Assembly: GCF_023898315.1 (NCBI RefSeq)
Contig: NC_064614.1
Coordinates: forward strand, 501,224,109 to 501,288,108
From: Schistocerca nitens
Taxonomy: Eukaryota; Arthropoda; Insecta; Orthoptera; Acrididae
Direction: 5' to 3'
Length of the DNA stretch: 64,000 bases
Part shown: piece after piece, positions 35,404-46,137 of the stretch
How the letters are laid out: every line of letters starts with the position of its first letter
Numbering within the stretch: position 1 is the first letter of the stretch
Translations under genes and position numbers: made by a program
The notes under the pieces: generated by a model
What the model was told of the DNA's origin: nothing
Database searches by the model: none
The model's input: the letters and a program-made list of their open reading frames with translations, nothing else

Positions 35404-36806
35404 CACTATTGGCCATTAAAATTCCTACACCACCAAGATGACGTGCTACAGATGCGACATTTAACCGACAGGAAGAAGATACTGTGATATGCAAATGATT
35501 AGCTTTTCAGAGCATTCACACCAGGATGGCGCCGGTGGCGACACCTACGTGCTGACATGAGGAAAGTATCCAACCGATTTCTCATATACAAACAGCAGTT
35601 GACCGGCGTTGCTTGGTGAAATGTTGTTGTGATGCCTCGTGTAAGCAGGAGAAATGAGTATCATCATGTTTCTGACATTGATAAAGGTCAGATTGTAGCC
35701 TATTGTGATTGCAGTTTAACGTATCGCGACATTGCTGCTCGCGTTGGTCGAGATCCAATGACTGTTAGCAGAATATGGAATTAGTGGGTTCAGGAGTGTA
35801 ATACGGAATGCCGTGCTGGATCCCAATGGCCTCTTATCACTAGTAGTCGAGATGACAGGCATCTTATCCGCATGGCTGTAACGGATCTTGCAGCCACAGC
35901 TCGATCCCTGAGTCAACAGAGGGGGATGTTTGCAAGACAACAACCATCTGCATGAACAGTTCGACAACGTTTGCAGCAGCATGGACTAACACCTTGGAGA
36001 CCATGGCTGCTGTTACCCTTGACTCTGCATCACAGACAGGAGCACCTGCGATGGTGTACTCAACAATGAACCTGGGTTCACGAAGGGCAAAACGTCATTT
36101 TTTCGGATGAAACCAGGTTCTGTTTACAGCATCATGATGGTCGCATCCATGTTTCATGACATTGCGGTGAACGCACGTTGGAAGCGTGTATTCATCATCT
36201 CCATACTGGCATATCACCCGGCGTGATGTTATGGGGTGCCATAGGTTACACATCTCGGTCACCTCTTGTTCGCACTGACGGCACTTTGAACAGTGGATGT
36301 TATATTTCAGATGTGTTACGACCCGTGGCTCTACCCTCCATTCGGTCCCTACAAAACCCTATGTTTCAGCAGGATAATGCATGACTGCATGTTGCAGGTC
36401 CTGTACGGGCCTTTGTGGATACAGAAAATGTTCAACTGCTGCCCTGGCCAGCACATTCTCCAGATCTCTCACCAATTGAAAATGTCTGGTCAATGGTGGC
36501 TGGGCAACTGGCTCGTTACAATACGCCAGTTACTACTCCTGATGAACTGTGGTATCGTGTTGAAGCTGCATGGGTAGCTGTACCTGTACACGCCATCCAA
36601 GATCTGTTTGACTCAATGCCCAGGTGTATCAAGGCAGTTATTACGGCCAGAGGTGGTTGTTCTGGGTACTGATTTCTCAGGATCCATGTACCAAAACTAC
36701 GTGAAAATGTAATCACATGTCAGTTCTATTATAATATATTTGTCCAATGAATATCCGTTTTCATCTGCATTTCTTCTTGGTGTAGCAATTTTAATGGCCA
36801 GTAGTG
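35404..36806 (+). mobile_element. Tc1-like DNA transposon, 1,403 bp
   Basis: Terminal inverted repeats start cactattggccattaaaatt at the left. The right end reads cactactggccattaaaatt on the other strand. They are flanked by TA at 35402-35403 and 36807-36808, the Tc1/mariner target. A transposase relic fills the interior (35632-36672). Both ends are well preserved; the transposase is not. Confidence 0.92.
35632..36672 (+). pseudogene. Tc1 transposase, five premature stops
   Basis: One continuous frame of 347 codons with no frameshift. An N-terminal helix-turn-helix (YRDIAARVGRDPMTVSRIW), the first catalytic Asp in FSDETRF, a GVMLWGAIG block, a second Asp at the FQQDNA block, and the PAHSPDLSPIENVW block carrying the catalytic Glu, make it Tc1-family (DD34E-type). 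Five internal stops: one TAG near 35784 and four TGA near 35953, 36066, 36157 and 36382. The same codons in the sister copy at 37762-39161 are variously TGA, CGA-derived or CAA, so the ancestral codons were probably CGA. Confidence 0.9.
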
Positions 36807-36808
36807 TA

Positions 36809-37438
36809 TATGTGAGTATCTATGTTGAACTTTTATTTCAAAAAGCAAAAACCATGAAATGTAAGAATGCAGTGCAATCCAAAAAGAAACAAGCCCAAGA
36901 CATCTACAGTGAATAAGAATAATGTGCAGACTTGATCGACAGTCATGGATTCATCCACATTAAGAAGTTGAGTATAAATTCATTAAAGAATAGCTTCTTT
37001 CCTTGTAACTTTTTTCAGTATTGTATACAGTGCAATGTGTGGACTAAAATGCATGTATGAGAGCACAAATATTACATCTGTAGATAAATAAGTACTACTA
37101 CTCAAACTTAATATATATATTTTTTTAATATTCGGTGATACTGGTAAGTGAAGTGGAAACTTTTGAGGAAAAATTGTTTCGAAATATCATTATTTTCTGG
37201 TAGAAACTAAAGATGTGCAACACTGATGAATAAAGAAATTAAATATGAAGTGGAAACAATAGAGGGAGATAATTTGGGTTTTCATCAAAGTTTTGGAAGT
37301 TCGTTTTTAGGAGGAAATGCTATGATAAAATCAATAAACTAAATGAATAGTTAAGTGTTTCAGTAGTGCTGAATCAAAATGTGCACTCAGTAGTCAAATA
37401 GGGAAACAAAAAGTGAACTATGTTATCAGGAAGTGCAC
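36809..37438. other. unassigned AT-rich sequence
   Basis: Begins with a short piece that may continue the Penelope fragment interrupted by the Tc1 element (tatatgtgagtatctatgtt). Otherwise nothing recognised. Confidence 0.4.
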
Positions 37439-37439
37439 C

Positions 37440-37700
37440 TCCATAGGTATGGGGTCAGTGCATCTGACCCTCATGCAGAGAACCTGAGTTCAATTCCTAT
37501 CTCTGACAGGGATTTTTCTTTTGTGGGAAGACTGGAACAGTGTGTACTCAGTCACATGATGCCAAATGAGGAGCTACTTGAATGAGAAATAGTGACTACA
37601 AGCTCTGAAAAGCCAACAATAGAGGCATGAGACGGTGTGCTGATCCTTGTCACTCCATACCACAACCTCATCACACTGAAACATAGCAGCTAGGACCTTT
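37440..37700 (+). repeat. degenerate tRNA-like SINE, separate family
   Basis: The tRNA-like start (ggggtcagtgcatctgaccc) and B-box-like stretch gagttcaattccta (about 37488-37501) are followed by a body unlike the other SINEs. I could not define a duplication. Judged by eye. Confidence 0.5.
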
Positions 37701-37761
37701 CCCATTCATTTAAAGTTTGTTACCAGCAATTTAACTCTCACATTAATCAATTGAAAAGCTA

Positions 37762-39161
37762 CACTACTGGCCATTAAAATTGCTACACCAAGAAGAAATG
37801 CAGATGATAAACAGGTATTCATTGGACAAATACATTATACTAGAACTGACATGTAATTACATTTTCACGCAATTTGGGTGCATAGGTCCTGAGAAATCAG
37901 TACCCAGAACAACCACCTCTGGCCGTAGTAAGGGCCTTGATACGCCTGGGCATTGAGTCAAACCGAGCTTGGATGGTGTGTACAGGTACAGCCGCCCATG
38001 CAGCTTCAACACGATACCACAGTTCATCAAGAGTAGTGACTGGCATATTGTGACGAGCCAGTTGCTCGGCCACCATTGACCAGACATTTTCAATTGGTGG
38101 GAGATCTGGAGAATGTGCTGGCCAGGGCAGCAGTCGAACATTTTCTGTATCCACAAAGGCCCGTACAGGACCTGCAACATGCGGTTGTGCATTATGCTGC
38201 GGAAATGTAGGGTTTCACAGGGATCGAATGATGGGTAGAGCCACGGGTCGTAACACATCTGAAATATAACGTCCACTGTTCAAAGTACTGTCAATGTGAA
38301 CAAGAGGTGACCGAGACGTGTAACCAATGGCACCCCATACCATCACGGTGGGTGATATGCCAGTATGGCAAAGACGAATACACGCTTCCAATGTGCGTTC
38401 ACCGTGATGTCACCAAAAACGGATGCGACCATCATGATGCTGTAAACAGAACCTGGTTTCATCAGAAAAAATGACGTTTTGCCATTCGTGCACCCAGGTT
38501 CATCGTTGAGTACACCATCACAGGCACTCCTGTCTGTGATGCAGCGTCAAGGGTAACCGCAGCCATGGTCTCCGAGCTGATGGTCCATGCTGCAGCAAAT
38601 GTCATCAAACTGTTCATGCAGATGGTTGTTGTCTTGCAAAGGTCTCCATCTGTTGACTCAGGGATCAAGACGTGGCTGCACGATCCATTACAGCCATGCG
38701 GATACGATGCCTGTCACCTCGACTGCTAGTGATACGAGGCTATTGGGATCCAGCACGGTGTTCCATATTACCCTCCAGAACCCACTAATTCCATATTCTG
38801 CTAACAATCATTGGATCTCAACCAACGCAAGCAGCAATGTTGCGATATGATAAACTGCAATTGCGATAGGCTACAATCCGAGATTTATCAATGTCGGAAA
38901 CGTGATGGTACGCATTCCTCCTCCTTAGACGAGGCATCACAACAACATTTCACCAGGCAATGCTGGTCAACTGCTGTTTGTGTATGAGAAAATGGTAGGA
39001 AATGTTTCTCATGTCAGCACATTATAGGTGTCGCCACCACCTTGTGTGAATGCTCTGAAAAGCTAATCATTTGCATATCACAGCATCTTCTTCCTATCAG
39101 TTAAATTTCGTGTCTGTAGCACGTCATCTTCATGGTGTAGCAATTTTAATTGCCAGTAGTG
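37762..39161 (-). mobile_element. Tc1-like DNA transposon, inverted sister copy, 1,400 bp
   Basis: Same family as 35404-36806 but on the other strand, so the two form an inverted pair about 955 bp apart. The left end is cactactggccattaaaatt and the right end is the same when read on the other strand. TA flanks at 37760-37761 and 39162-39163. The minus-strand transposase has more premature stops than the first copy, again mainly TGA at arginine positions. Its Glu block reads PAHSPDLPPIENVW and remains intact at 38154-37897. Confidence 0.9.
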
Positions 39162-39371
39162 TAATAACATGTCAACAGCAATCCTAAGCACAGCCATGCA
39201 TGGGCAGTGTTAGTAATACCATTCTTTGAGAGCTGTTATCTTGAAATAAACCTGCACATTGTCTTCCTTATGCCTCAAGCAGACACTGTAATTGGTAGAA
39301 ATGTTTAAAACTATGCTATTCCCTTAAAAATAATATATTTTTGCTACCATCCTTATAAACACAAAGTCAAA

Positions 39372-42066
39372 TAGGGGTAATGCAGGAGTAGGTTTAATAA
39401 TGAATAGGAAAATAGGAACGCGGGTAAGCTACTACAAACAGCTTAGTGAACGCATTATTGTGGCCAAGATAGATACAAAGCCCACACCTACTACAGTAGT
39501 ACAAGTTTATATGCCAACTAGCTCTGCAGATGATGAAGAAATTGAAGAAATGTATGATGAAATAAAAGAAATTATTCAGATAGTGAACAGAGACGAAAAT
39601 TTAATAGTCATGGGTGACTGGAATTCGAGTGTAGGAAAAGAGAGAGAAGGAAACGTAGTAGGTGAATATGGATTGGGGCTAAGAAATGAAAGAGGAAGCC
39701 GCCTGGTAGAATTTTGCACAGAGCACAACTTAATCATAGCTAACACTTGGTTTAAGAATCATGATAGAAGGTTGTATACATGGAAGAACCCTGGAGATAC
39801 TAAAAGGTATCAGATAGATTATATAATGGTAAGACAGAGATTTAGGAACCAGGTTTTAAATTGTAAGACATTTCCAGGGGCAGATGTGGACTCTGACCAC
39901 AATCTATTGGTTATGACCTGTAGATTAAAACTGAAGAAACTGCAAAAAGGTGGGAATTTAAGGAGATGGGACCTGGATAAACTGAAAGAACCAGAGGTTG
40001 TAGAGAGTTTCAGGGAGAGCATAAGGGAACAATTGACAGGAATGGGGGAAAGAAATACAGTAGAAGAAGAATGGGTAGCTTTGAGGGATGAAGTAGTGAA
40101 GGCAGCAGAGGATCAAGTAGGTAAAAAGACGAGGGCTAGTAGAAATCCTTGGGTAACAGAAGAAATATTGAATTTAATTGATGAAAGGAGAAAATATAAA
40201 AATGCAGTAAATGAAGCAGGCAAAAAGGAATACAAACGTCTCAAAAATGAGATCGACAGGAAGTGCAAAATGGCTAAGCAGGGATGGCTAGAGGACAAAT
40301 GTAAGGATGTAGAGGCTTATCTCACTAGGGGTAAGCTAGATATTGCCTACAGGAAAATTAAAGAGACCTTTGGAGATAAGAGAACCACTTGTATGAACAT
40401 CAAGAGCTCAGATGGAAACCCAGTTCTAAGCAAAGAAGGGAAAGCAGAAAGGTGGAAGGAGTATATAGAGGGTCTATACAAGGGCGATGTACTTGAGGAA
40501 AATATTATGGAAATGGAAGAGGATGTAGATGAAGATGAAATGGGAGATACGATACTGCGTGAAGAGTTTGACAGAGCACTGAAAGACCTGAGTCGAAACA
40601 AGGCCCCCAGAGTAGACAACATTCCATTGGAACTACTGACAGCCTTGGGAGAGCCAGTCCTGACAAAACTCTACCATCTGGTGAGCAAGATGTATGAAAC
40701 ATGCGAAATACCCTCAGACGTCAAGAAGAATATAATAATTCCAATCCCAAAGAAAGCAGGTGTTGACAGATGTGAGAATTACCGAACAATCAGTTTAATA
40801 AGCCACAGCTGCAAAATACTAACACGAATTATTTACAGACGAATTGAAAAACTGGTAGAAGCTGACCTCGGGGAAGATCAGTTTGGATTCCGTAGAAATA
40901 CTGGAACACGTGAGGCAATACTGACCTTACGACTTATCTTAGAAGAAAGATTAAGGAAAGGCAAACCTACGTTTCTAGCATTTGTAGACTTAGAGAAAGC
41001 TTTTGACAATGTTGACTGGAATACTCTCTTTCAAATTCTAAAGGTGGCAGGGGTAAAATACAGGGAGCGAAAGGCTATTTACAATTTGTACAGAAACCAG
41101 ATGGCAGTTATAAGAGTCGAGGGACATGAAAGGAAAGCAGTGGTTGGGAAGGGAGTCAGACAGGGTTGTAGCCTCTCCCCGATGTTATTCAATCTGTATA
41201 TTGAGCAAGCAGTAAAGGAAACAAAAGAAAAATTCGGAGTAGGTATTAAAATCCATGGAGAAGAAATAAAAACTTTGAGGTTCGCCAATGACATTGTAAT
41301 TCTGTCAGAGACAGCAAAGGACTTGGAAGAGCAGTTGAACGGAATGGATGGTGTCTTGAAGGGAGGATATAAGATGAACAGCAACAAAAGCAAAACGAGG
41401 ATAATGGAATGTAGTCGAATTAAGTTGGGTGATGTTGAGGGTATTAGATTAGGAAATGAGACACTTAAAGTAGTAAAGGAGTTTTGCTATTTGGGGAGCA
41501 AAATAACTGATGATGGTCGAAGTAGAGAGGATATAAAATGTAGACTGGCAATGGCAAGGAAAGTGTTTCTGAAGAAGAGAAATTTGTTAACATCGAGTAT
41601 AGATTTAAGTGTCAGGAAGTCTTTTCTGAAAGTATTTGTATGGAGTGTAGCCATGTATGGAAGTGAAACATGGACGATAAATAGTTTGGACAAGAAGAGA
41701 ATAGAAGCTTTCGAAATGTGGTGCTACAGAAGAATGCTGAAGATTAGATGGGTAGATCACATAACTAATGAGGAGGTACTGAATAGGATTGGGGAGAAGA
41801 GTAGTTTGTGGCACAACTTGACCAGAAGAAGGGATCGGTTGGTAGGACATGTTCTGAGGCATCAAGGGATCACCAATTTAGTATTGGAGGGCAGCGTGGA
41901 GGGTAAAAATCGTAGGGGGAGACCAAGAGATGCATACACTAAGCAGATTCAGAAGGATGTAGGTTGCAGTAGGTACTGGGAGATGAAGAAGCTTGCACAG
42001 GATAGAGTAGCATGGAGAGCTGCATCAAACCAGTCTCAGGACTGAAGACCACAACAACAACACAAC
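39372..42066 (+). mobile_element. RTE-type non-LTR retrotransposon, copy 1
   Basis: A long open frame (39400-42045) followed by a short CAA-rich tail (accacaacaacaacacaaca, about 42050-42066). The 5' end is truncated inside the endonuclease: the opening catalytic block found in related elements is missing. The next copy starts about 110 bases downstream in the same orientation. Confidence 0.85.
39400..42045 (+). CDS. RTE endonuclease/reverse transcriptase, 881 aa, active-site FAND
   Basis: The endonuclease part (to about residue 180) retains GDWNSSVG, then QIDYIMVR, then VDSDHNLL. Linker and RT follow, with NYRTISLIS, GEDQFGFRRNTGTREAI, AFVDLEKAFDNVDW and GVRQGCSLSPMLFNLYIEQA. The C-terminal domain contains CYLGSKITDDGRS and YGSETWTIN and ends with a CSRYWEMKKLAQDRVAW block. 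The palm active site is FAND (residues 628-631, bases 41281-41292). RTE elements and the sister copy have FADD, so the first metal-binding Asp pair is broken and this RT should be inactive despite the open frame. The frame has no stop or frameshift over 2.6 kb, indicating a recent insertion. The RTE assignment is by recognition. Confidence 0.85.
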   Translation: MNRKIGTRVSYYKQLSERIIVAKIDTKPTPTTVVQVYMPTSSADDEEIEEMYDEIKEIIQIVNRDENLIVMGDWNSSVGKEREGNVVGEYGLGLRNERGSRLVEFCTEHNLIIANTWFKNHDRRLYTWKNPGDTKRYQIDYIMVRQRFRNQVLNCKTFPGADVDSDHNLLVMTCRLKLKKLQKGGNLRRWDLDKLKEPEVVESFRESIREQLTGMGERNTVEEEWVALRDEVVKAAEDQVGKKTRASRNPWVTEEILNLIDERRKYKNAVNEAGKKEYKRLKNEIDRKCKMAKQGWLEDKCKDVEAYLTRGKLDIAYRKIKETFGDKRTTCMNIKSSDGNPVLSKEGKAERWKEYIEGLYKGDVLEENIMEMEEDVDEDEMGDTILREEFDRALKDLSRNKAPRVDNIPLELLTALGEPVLTKLYHLVSKMYETCEIPSDVKKNIIIPIPKKAGVDRCENYRTISLISHSCKILTRIIYRRIEKLVEADLGEDQFGFRRNTGTREAILTLRLILEERLRKGKPTFLAFVDLEKAFDNVDWNTLFQILKVAGVKYRERKAIYNLYRNQMAVIRVEGHERKAVVGKGVRQGCSLSPMLFNLYIEQAVKETKEKFGVGIKIHGEEIKTLRFANDIVILSETAKDLEEQLNGMDGVLKGGYKMNSNKSKTRIMECSRIKLGDVEGIRLGNETLKVVKEFCYLGSKITDDGRSREDIKCRLAMARKVFLKKRNLLTSSIDLSVRKSFLKVFVWSVAMYGSETWTINSLDKKRIEAFEMWCYRRMLKIRWVDHITNEEVLNRIGEKSSLWHNLTRRRDRLVGHVLRHQGITNLVLEGSVEGKNRRGRPRDAYTKQIQKDVGCSRYWEMKKLAQDRVAWRAASNQSQD

Positions 42067-42282
42067 ACCATCGTTGTTGATAACACATTTAAAACAGAAA
42101 CAATTTGAAAATAATTAAAATCAGAAATAATTCAATCATAATAGGTATTCATGATATATTTTGTTTAAAACTAAGAGATACTGAATTTAATTGATGAAAG
42201 GAGAAAATACAAAAATGCAGTAAATGAAGCAGGCAAAAAGGAATACAAACGTCTCAAAAATGAGATCGACAGGAAGTGCAAA

Positions 42283-43176
42283 ATGGCTAAGCAGGTATGG
42301 CTAGAGGACAAATGTAAGGATGTAGAGGCTTATCTCACAAGGGGTAAGATAGATACTGCCTACCGGAAAATTAAAGAGACCTTTGGAGAAAAGAGAACCA
42401 CTTGCATGAATATCAAGAGCTCAGATGGAAACCCAGTTCTAAGCAAAGAAGGGAAAGCAGAAAGGTGGAAGGAGTATATAGAGGGTCTATACAGGGGCAA
42501 TGTTGTTGAGGACAATATTATGGAAATGGAAGAGGAGGTAGATGATGATGAAATCAGAGATGTGATACTGCGTGAAGAGTTTGACAGAACACTGAAAGAC
42601 CTAAATCGAAATAAGGCCCCAGGAGTAGACAACATTCCATTGGAACTACTGACAGCCTTGGGAGAGCCAGTCCTGACAAAACTCTACCATCTGGTGAGCA
42701 AGATGTATGAAACATGCGAAATACCCTCAGACTTCAAGAAGAATATAATAATTCCAATCCCAAAGAAAGCAGGTGTTGACAGATGTGAGAATTACCGAAC
42801 AATCAGTGTAATAAGCCACAGCTGCAAAATACTAACACGAATTATTTACAGACGAATTGAAAAACTGGTAGAAGCCGACCTCGGGGAAGATCAGTTTGGA
42901 TTCTGTAGAAATACTGGAACACGTGAGGCAATACTGACCTTACGACTTACCTTAGAAGAAAGATTAAGGAAAGGCAAGCCTACATTTCTAGCATTTGTAG
43001 ACTTAGAGAAAGCTTTTGACAATGTTGACTGGAATACTCTCTTTCAAATTCTGAATGTGGCAGGGGTAAAATACAGGGAGCGAAAGGCTATTTACAATTT
43101 GTACAGAAACCAGATGGCAGTTATAAGAGTCGAGGGATATGAAAGGGAAGCAGTGGTTGGGAAGGGAGTGAGACAG
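42283..43176 (+). pseudogene. RTE RT, 5' half (disrupted)
   Basis: Covers the linker and RT blocks up to GVRQ, where the LTR begins; the reading frame runs on into LTR sequence to a chance stop at 43320. Shares most residues with copy 1. The endonuclease is absent. Confidence 0.85.
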
Positions 43177-44685
43177 TGTAGGGAAGCAGCCTACTCACGC
43201 TGTAGTAAATTCATATCAGTCTTTCCATTGTGTACCAGCCAGTCTGCTGTAACTAGCTCTGACGTCATAAATGTTGCGCAATACTTTAAAAATCAAGCAA
43301 ATAACCTAAAACTTTTCTAGCATGTCAGAAGTATTACTAAATTAATGTGTGTTGAATATCAGTTCGATAACTTTAGCTATTTTCGAAATTTGGACGTTTT
43401 TCTGTAAAAATCATTGGCGCAACAGAAAAGAGCTATAGACTTCAAAATTTATATTTAGATTCATCTTTCATAATAATTTAATAAAAACAGTACTTTGGAT
43501 TTCACAAATTAAGATTTTAGTGGAAATTCATGATTTTCTGGTTTTCGTTTCAAATCTTAAGGAAGCAAGATAGATTAAGTAGGCTAGTAAATAAGGCTAG
43601 GATGTTTAGATTTAAATAGGTTGGAGGTCCGCTATGACTATGAAGATGTGAAAAGTTTCTTTTGAATACCTATAAAATTATAGCGATAGCGGATCTCAAA
43701 AGGGCCAGTTCAGAGCTCATCTACTGCGTGCAGTGTAATTTAATTAATTCTCTCGCCCAAAATATTTAACTTAGCCACGTCAAAAATTAATTATCAATAC
43801 TTACCGGCGTGCTGAATGCACATTTAAATTAAGAGCTTCATCGGCCATCAGCAAAAGAAGCTATAATTTATTATATAACTTGAAGTGGTGCGTTACGAGC
43901 CCAGCGGCTAGTCGGGAGAGCCGATTTGATCAGGCGTTCCCTTAGCCGTCCGCACCGCGGCTTTATATATAAGAACGCTGCACAAGGAAGCAAGGCCCCA
44001 GTTCTCTCCAGACGCTGAATAACACGCCATCTGTGTCGGGAGTCGCGTCGCGTCGGTATCACTGCGACAAACAGCCTCGGGTGCCGTATTAAGTTACTAG
44101 AGATACGCGTAACCATGAAATCATTTCAAGTGAAGTGTTAATTCTGGGATGATTTTCATTATCTAGCTTCAGTTTGCGTATTGTCGTATTTTCACGTGCC
44201 ATCGCGGGACAGACATTCTTCCAATTAATTAGCGTGGCGTTTGATGAAATATTCTCATCAAATTATGGCGAGCATTCATTTCAACATTTAATTCGGACAT
44301 TTATAGTTGCATCAGCGCATTAGACTCTGAACTGCTCTGATAGTTAGGTTGTAGGGATACTTGTGTTTTTTTTTTTATCTGTGACTTTGAGAATTATTTT
44401 GGAAAATCGTTTTTGATTATAAATCCCTGACAATCTCCTAATTCCTCAGAGCTATAAGCTGCAGCTATAATTGTATTCTCAGATGAAGTGGGCACTAGTA
44501 ACTCTAATTACAGGCTTCACGTTTTGTTAAATCACTTTCTGGGTGCTAAAAAGTAAATAGAGAGCCAGTGTTGAGAACGGCGAAAGACAGCATTAACAAC
44601 ATTCTAAAAGCCAGAAACTGATTCAACATTCAAACATTTATACAGCAACCATTATTTTTCCTAAAATTCAAGCCGCCGCCCCACA
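43177..44685 (+). mobile_element. solo LTR, 1,509 bp
   Basis: Begins TGTAGGG and ends CCCCACA, giving the TG...CA ends of an LTR with short imperfect inverted repeats. Flanked by the 4-bp duplication acag at 43173-43176 and 44686-44689; removing one copy plus the LTR restores gacagggttg of RTE copy 1. A TATA-like box (TATATATAAG, 43964-43973) is followed by a GC-richer stretch to about 44110, consistent with an LTR promoter and start on the + strand. No gag or pol is present, so the internal part was probably lost by LTR-LTR recombination. A 4-bp duplication fits Gypsy-like elements, but the family is not assigned. Confidence 0.82.
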
Positions 44686-44707
44686 ACAGGGTTGTAATGT
44701 CTCCGCA

Positions 44708-45571
44708 ATGCTATTCAATCTGTATATTGAGCAAGCAGTGAAGGAAACAAAAGAAAAGTTCGTAGTAGATATAAAAATCCATGGAGAAGAAATAAAAACT
44801 TTGAGGTTTGCTGATGACATTCTAATTCTGTCAGAGACAGCAAAGGACTTGGAAGAGCAATTGAACGGAATGGACAGTGTCTTGAAAGGAGGGTATAAGA
44901 TGAACAGCAACAAAAGCAAAATCAGGATAATGGAATGTAGTCGAATTAAATCGGGTGATGCCGAGGGAATTAGATTAGGAAATGAGACACTTAAAGTAGT
45001 AAAGGAGTTTTGCTATTTGGGGAGCAAAATAACTGATGATGGTCGAAGTAGAGAGGATATAAAATGTAGACTGGCAATGGCAAGGAAAGCGTTTCTGAAG
45101 AAGAGAAATTTGTTAACATCGAGTATTGATTTAAGTGTCAGGAAGTCGTTTCTGAAACTATTTGTATGGAGTGTAGCCATGTATGGAAGTGAAACATGGA
45201 TGATAAATAGTTTAGACAAGAAGAGAATAGAAGCTTTTGAAATGTGGTGCTACAGAAGAACGCTGAAGATTATATGGGTAGATCACATAACTAATGAGGA
45301 GGTATTGAATAGAATTGGGGAGAAGAGTAGTTTGTGGCACAACTTGACTAGAAGAAGGGATCGGTTGGTAGGACATGTTCTGAGGCATCAAGGAATCACT
45401 AGTTTGGTACTGGAGGGCAGCGTGGAGGGTAAAAATCATAGGGGGAGACCAAGAGATGAATACACTAAGCAGGTTCAGAAGGATGTAGGCTGCAGTAGGT
45501 ACTGGGAGATGAAGAAGCTTGCACAGGATAGAGTAGCATGGAGAGCTGCATCAAACCAGTCTCAGGACTGA
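44708..45571 (+). pseudogene. RTE RT, 3' half (disrupted)
   Basis: Starts at a Met in MLFNLYIEQAV and contains the intact FADD box, the CYLGSKITDDGRS block, YGSETWMIN, and the C-terminal CSRYWEMKKLAQDRVAW block. The GVRQGCSLSP region directly upstream is cut by the LTR and slightly altered (gggttgtaatgtctccgca). Confidence 0.85.
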
Positions 45572-45705
45572 ATACCACAACAACAACAACAATGTAATTA
45601 AAAAAAGCAAAGAACAGAAACCATTGTCTCATTCAGTTTTGAAAAGATTGTTTTATTAAAATAAAATGCAGTTTTATTAGAGCTAGGAAACATGCTAGGA
45701 AGAAT

Positions 45706-46122
45706 GAGATTTTCACTCTGCAGCGGAGTGTGCGCTGATAAGAAACTTCCTGGCAGATTAAAACTGTGTGACCGACCGAGACTCGAACTCGGGACCTTTG
45801 CCTTTCGCGGGCAAGTGCTCTACCATCTGAGCTACCGAAGCACGACCCACGCCCAGTACTCACAGCTTTACTTCTGCCAGTATCTCGTCTTCTACCTTCC
45901 AAACTTTACAGAAGCTCTTCTGCGAACCTTGCAAAACTTTTCGCAGAAGAGCTTCCGTAAAGTTTGGAAGGTAGGAGACGAGATACTGGCAGAAGTAAAG
46001 CTGTGAGTACCGGGCATGAGTCGTGCTTTGGTAGCTCAGATGGTAGAGCACTTGCCCGCGAAAGGCAAGGTCCCGAGTTCGAGTCTCGGTCGGGCACACA
46101 GTTTTAATCTGCCAGGAAGTTT
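45706..46122. mobile_element. palindromic tRNA-like composite, 1+1 units, 15-bp TSD
   Basis: Simplest form: one minus unit (45768-45843) faces one plus unit (46023-46097), with the fold-back centre near 45925-45945. Flanked by catgctaggaagaat at 45691-45705 and catgctagaaagaat at 46123-46137 (14 of 15 match). The plus unit has lost one A in its anticodon-side stem. Confidence 0.88.
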
Positions 46123-46137
46123 CATGCTAGAAAGAAT

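Larger units (their letters stand above)
42178..45588 (+). mobile_element. RTE retrotransposon copy 2, split by a solo LTR
   Basis: 5'-truncated copy starting in the linker (LNLIDERRKYKNAV), closely matching copy 1, and ending in the same CAA-rich tail (about 45575-45592). Segments 42178-43176 and 44686-45588 bracket the LTR. The right segment keeps FADD (44817-44828). Two open frames (42283-43176, and 44708-45571) are the two halves of one frame; without the LTR the RT would be continuous apart from a few differences. Confidence 0.88.

Noticed and set aside
40113-41865. Minus-strand open frames opposite the RTE polyprotein
   Set aside because: They are antisense shadows of the strongly coding plus strand and mirror its composition.
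23563-46097. tRNA-like units considered as working tRNA genes
   Set aside because: The anticodon loop lacks U33, the acceptor stem is mismatched, and all units lie within mobile composites with target duplications.
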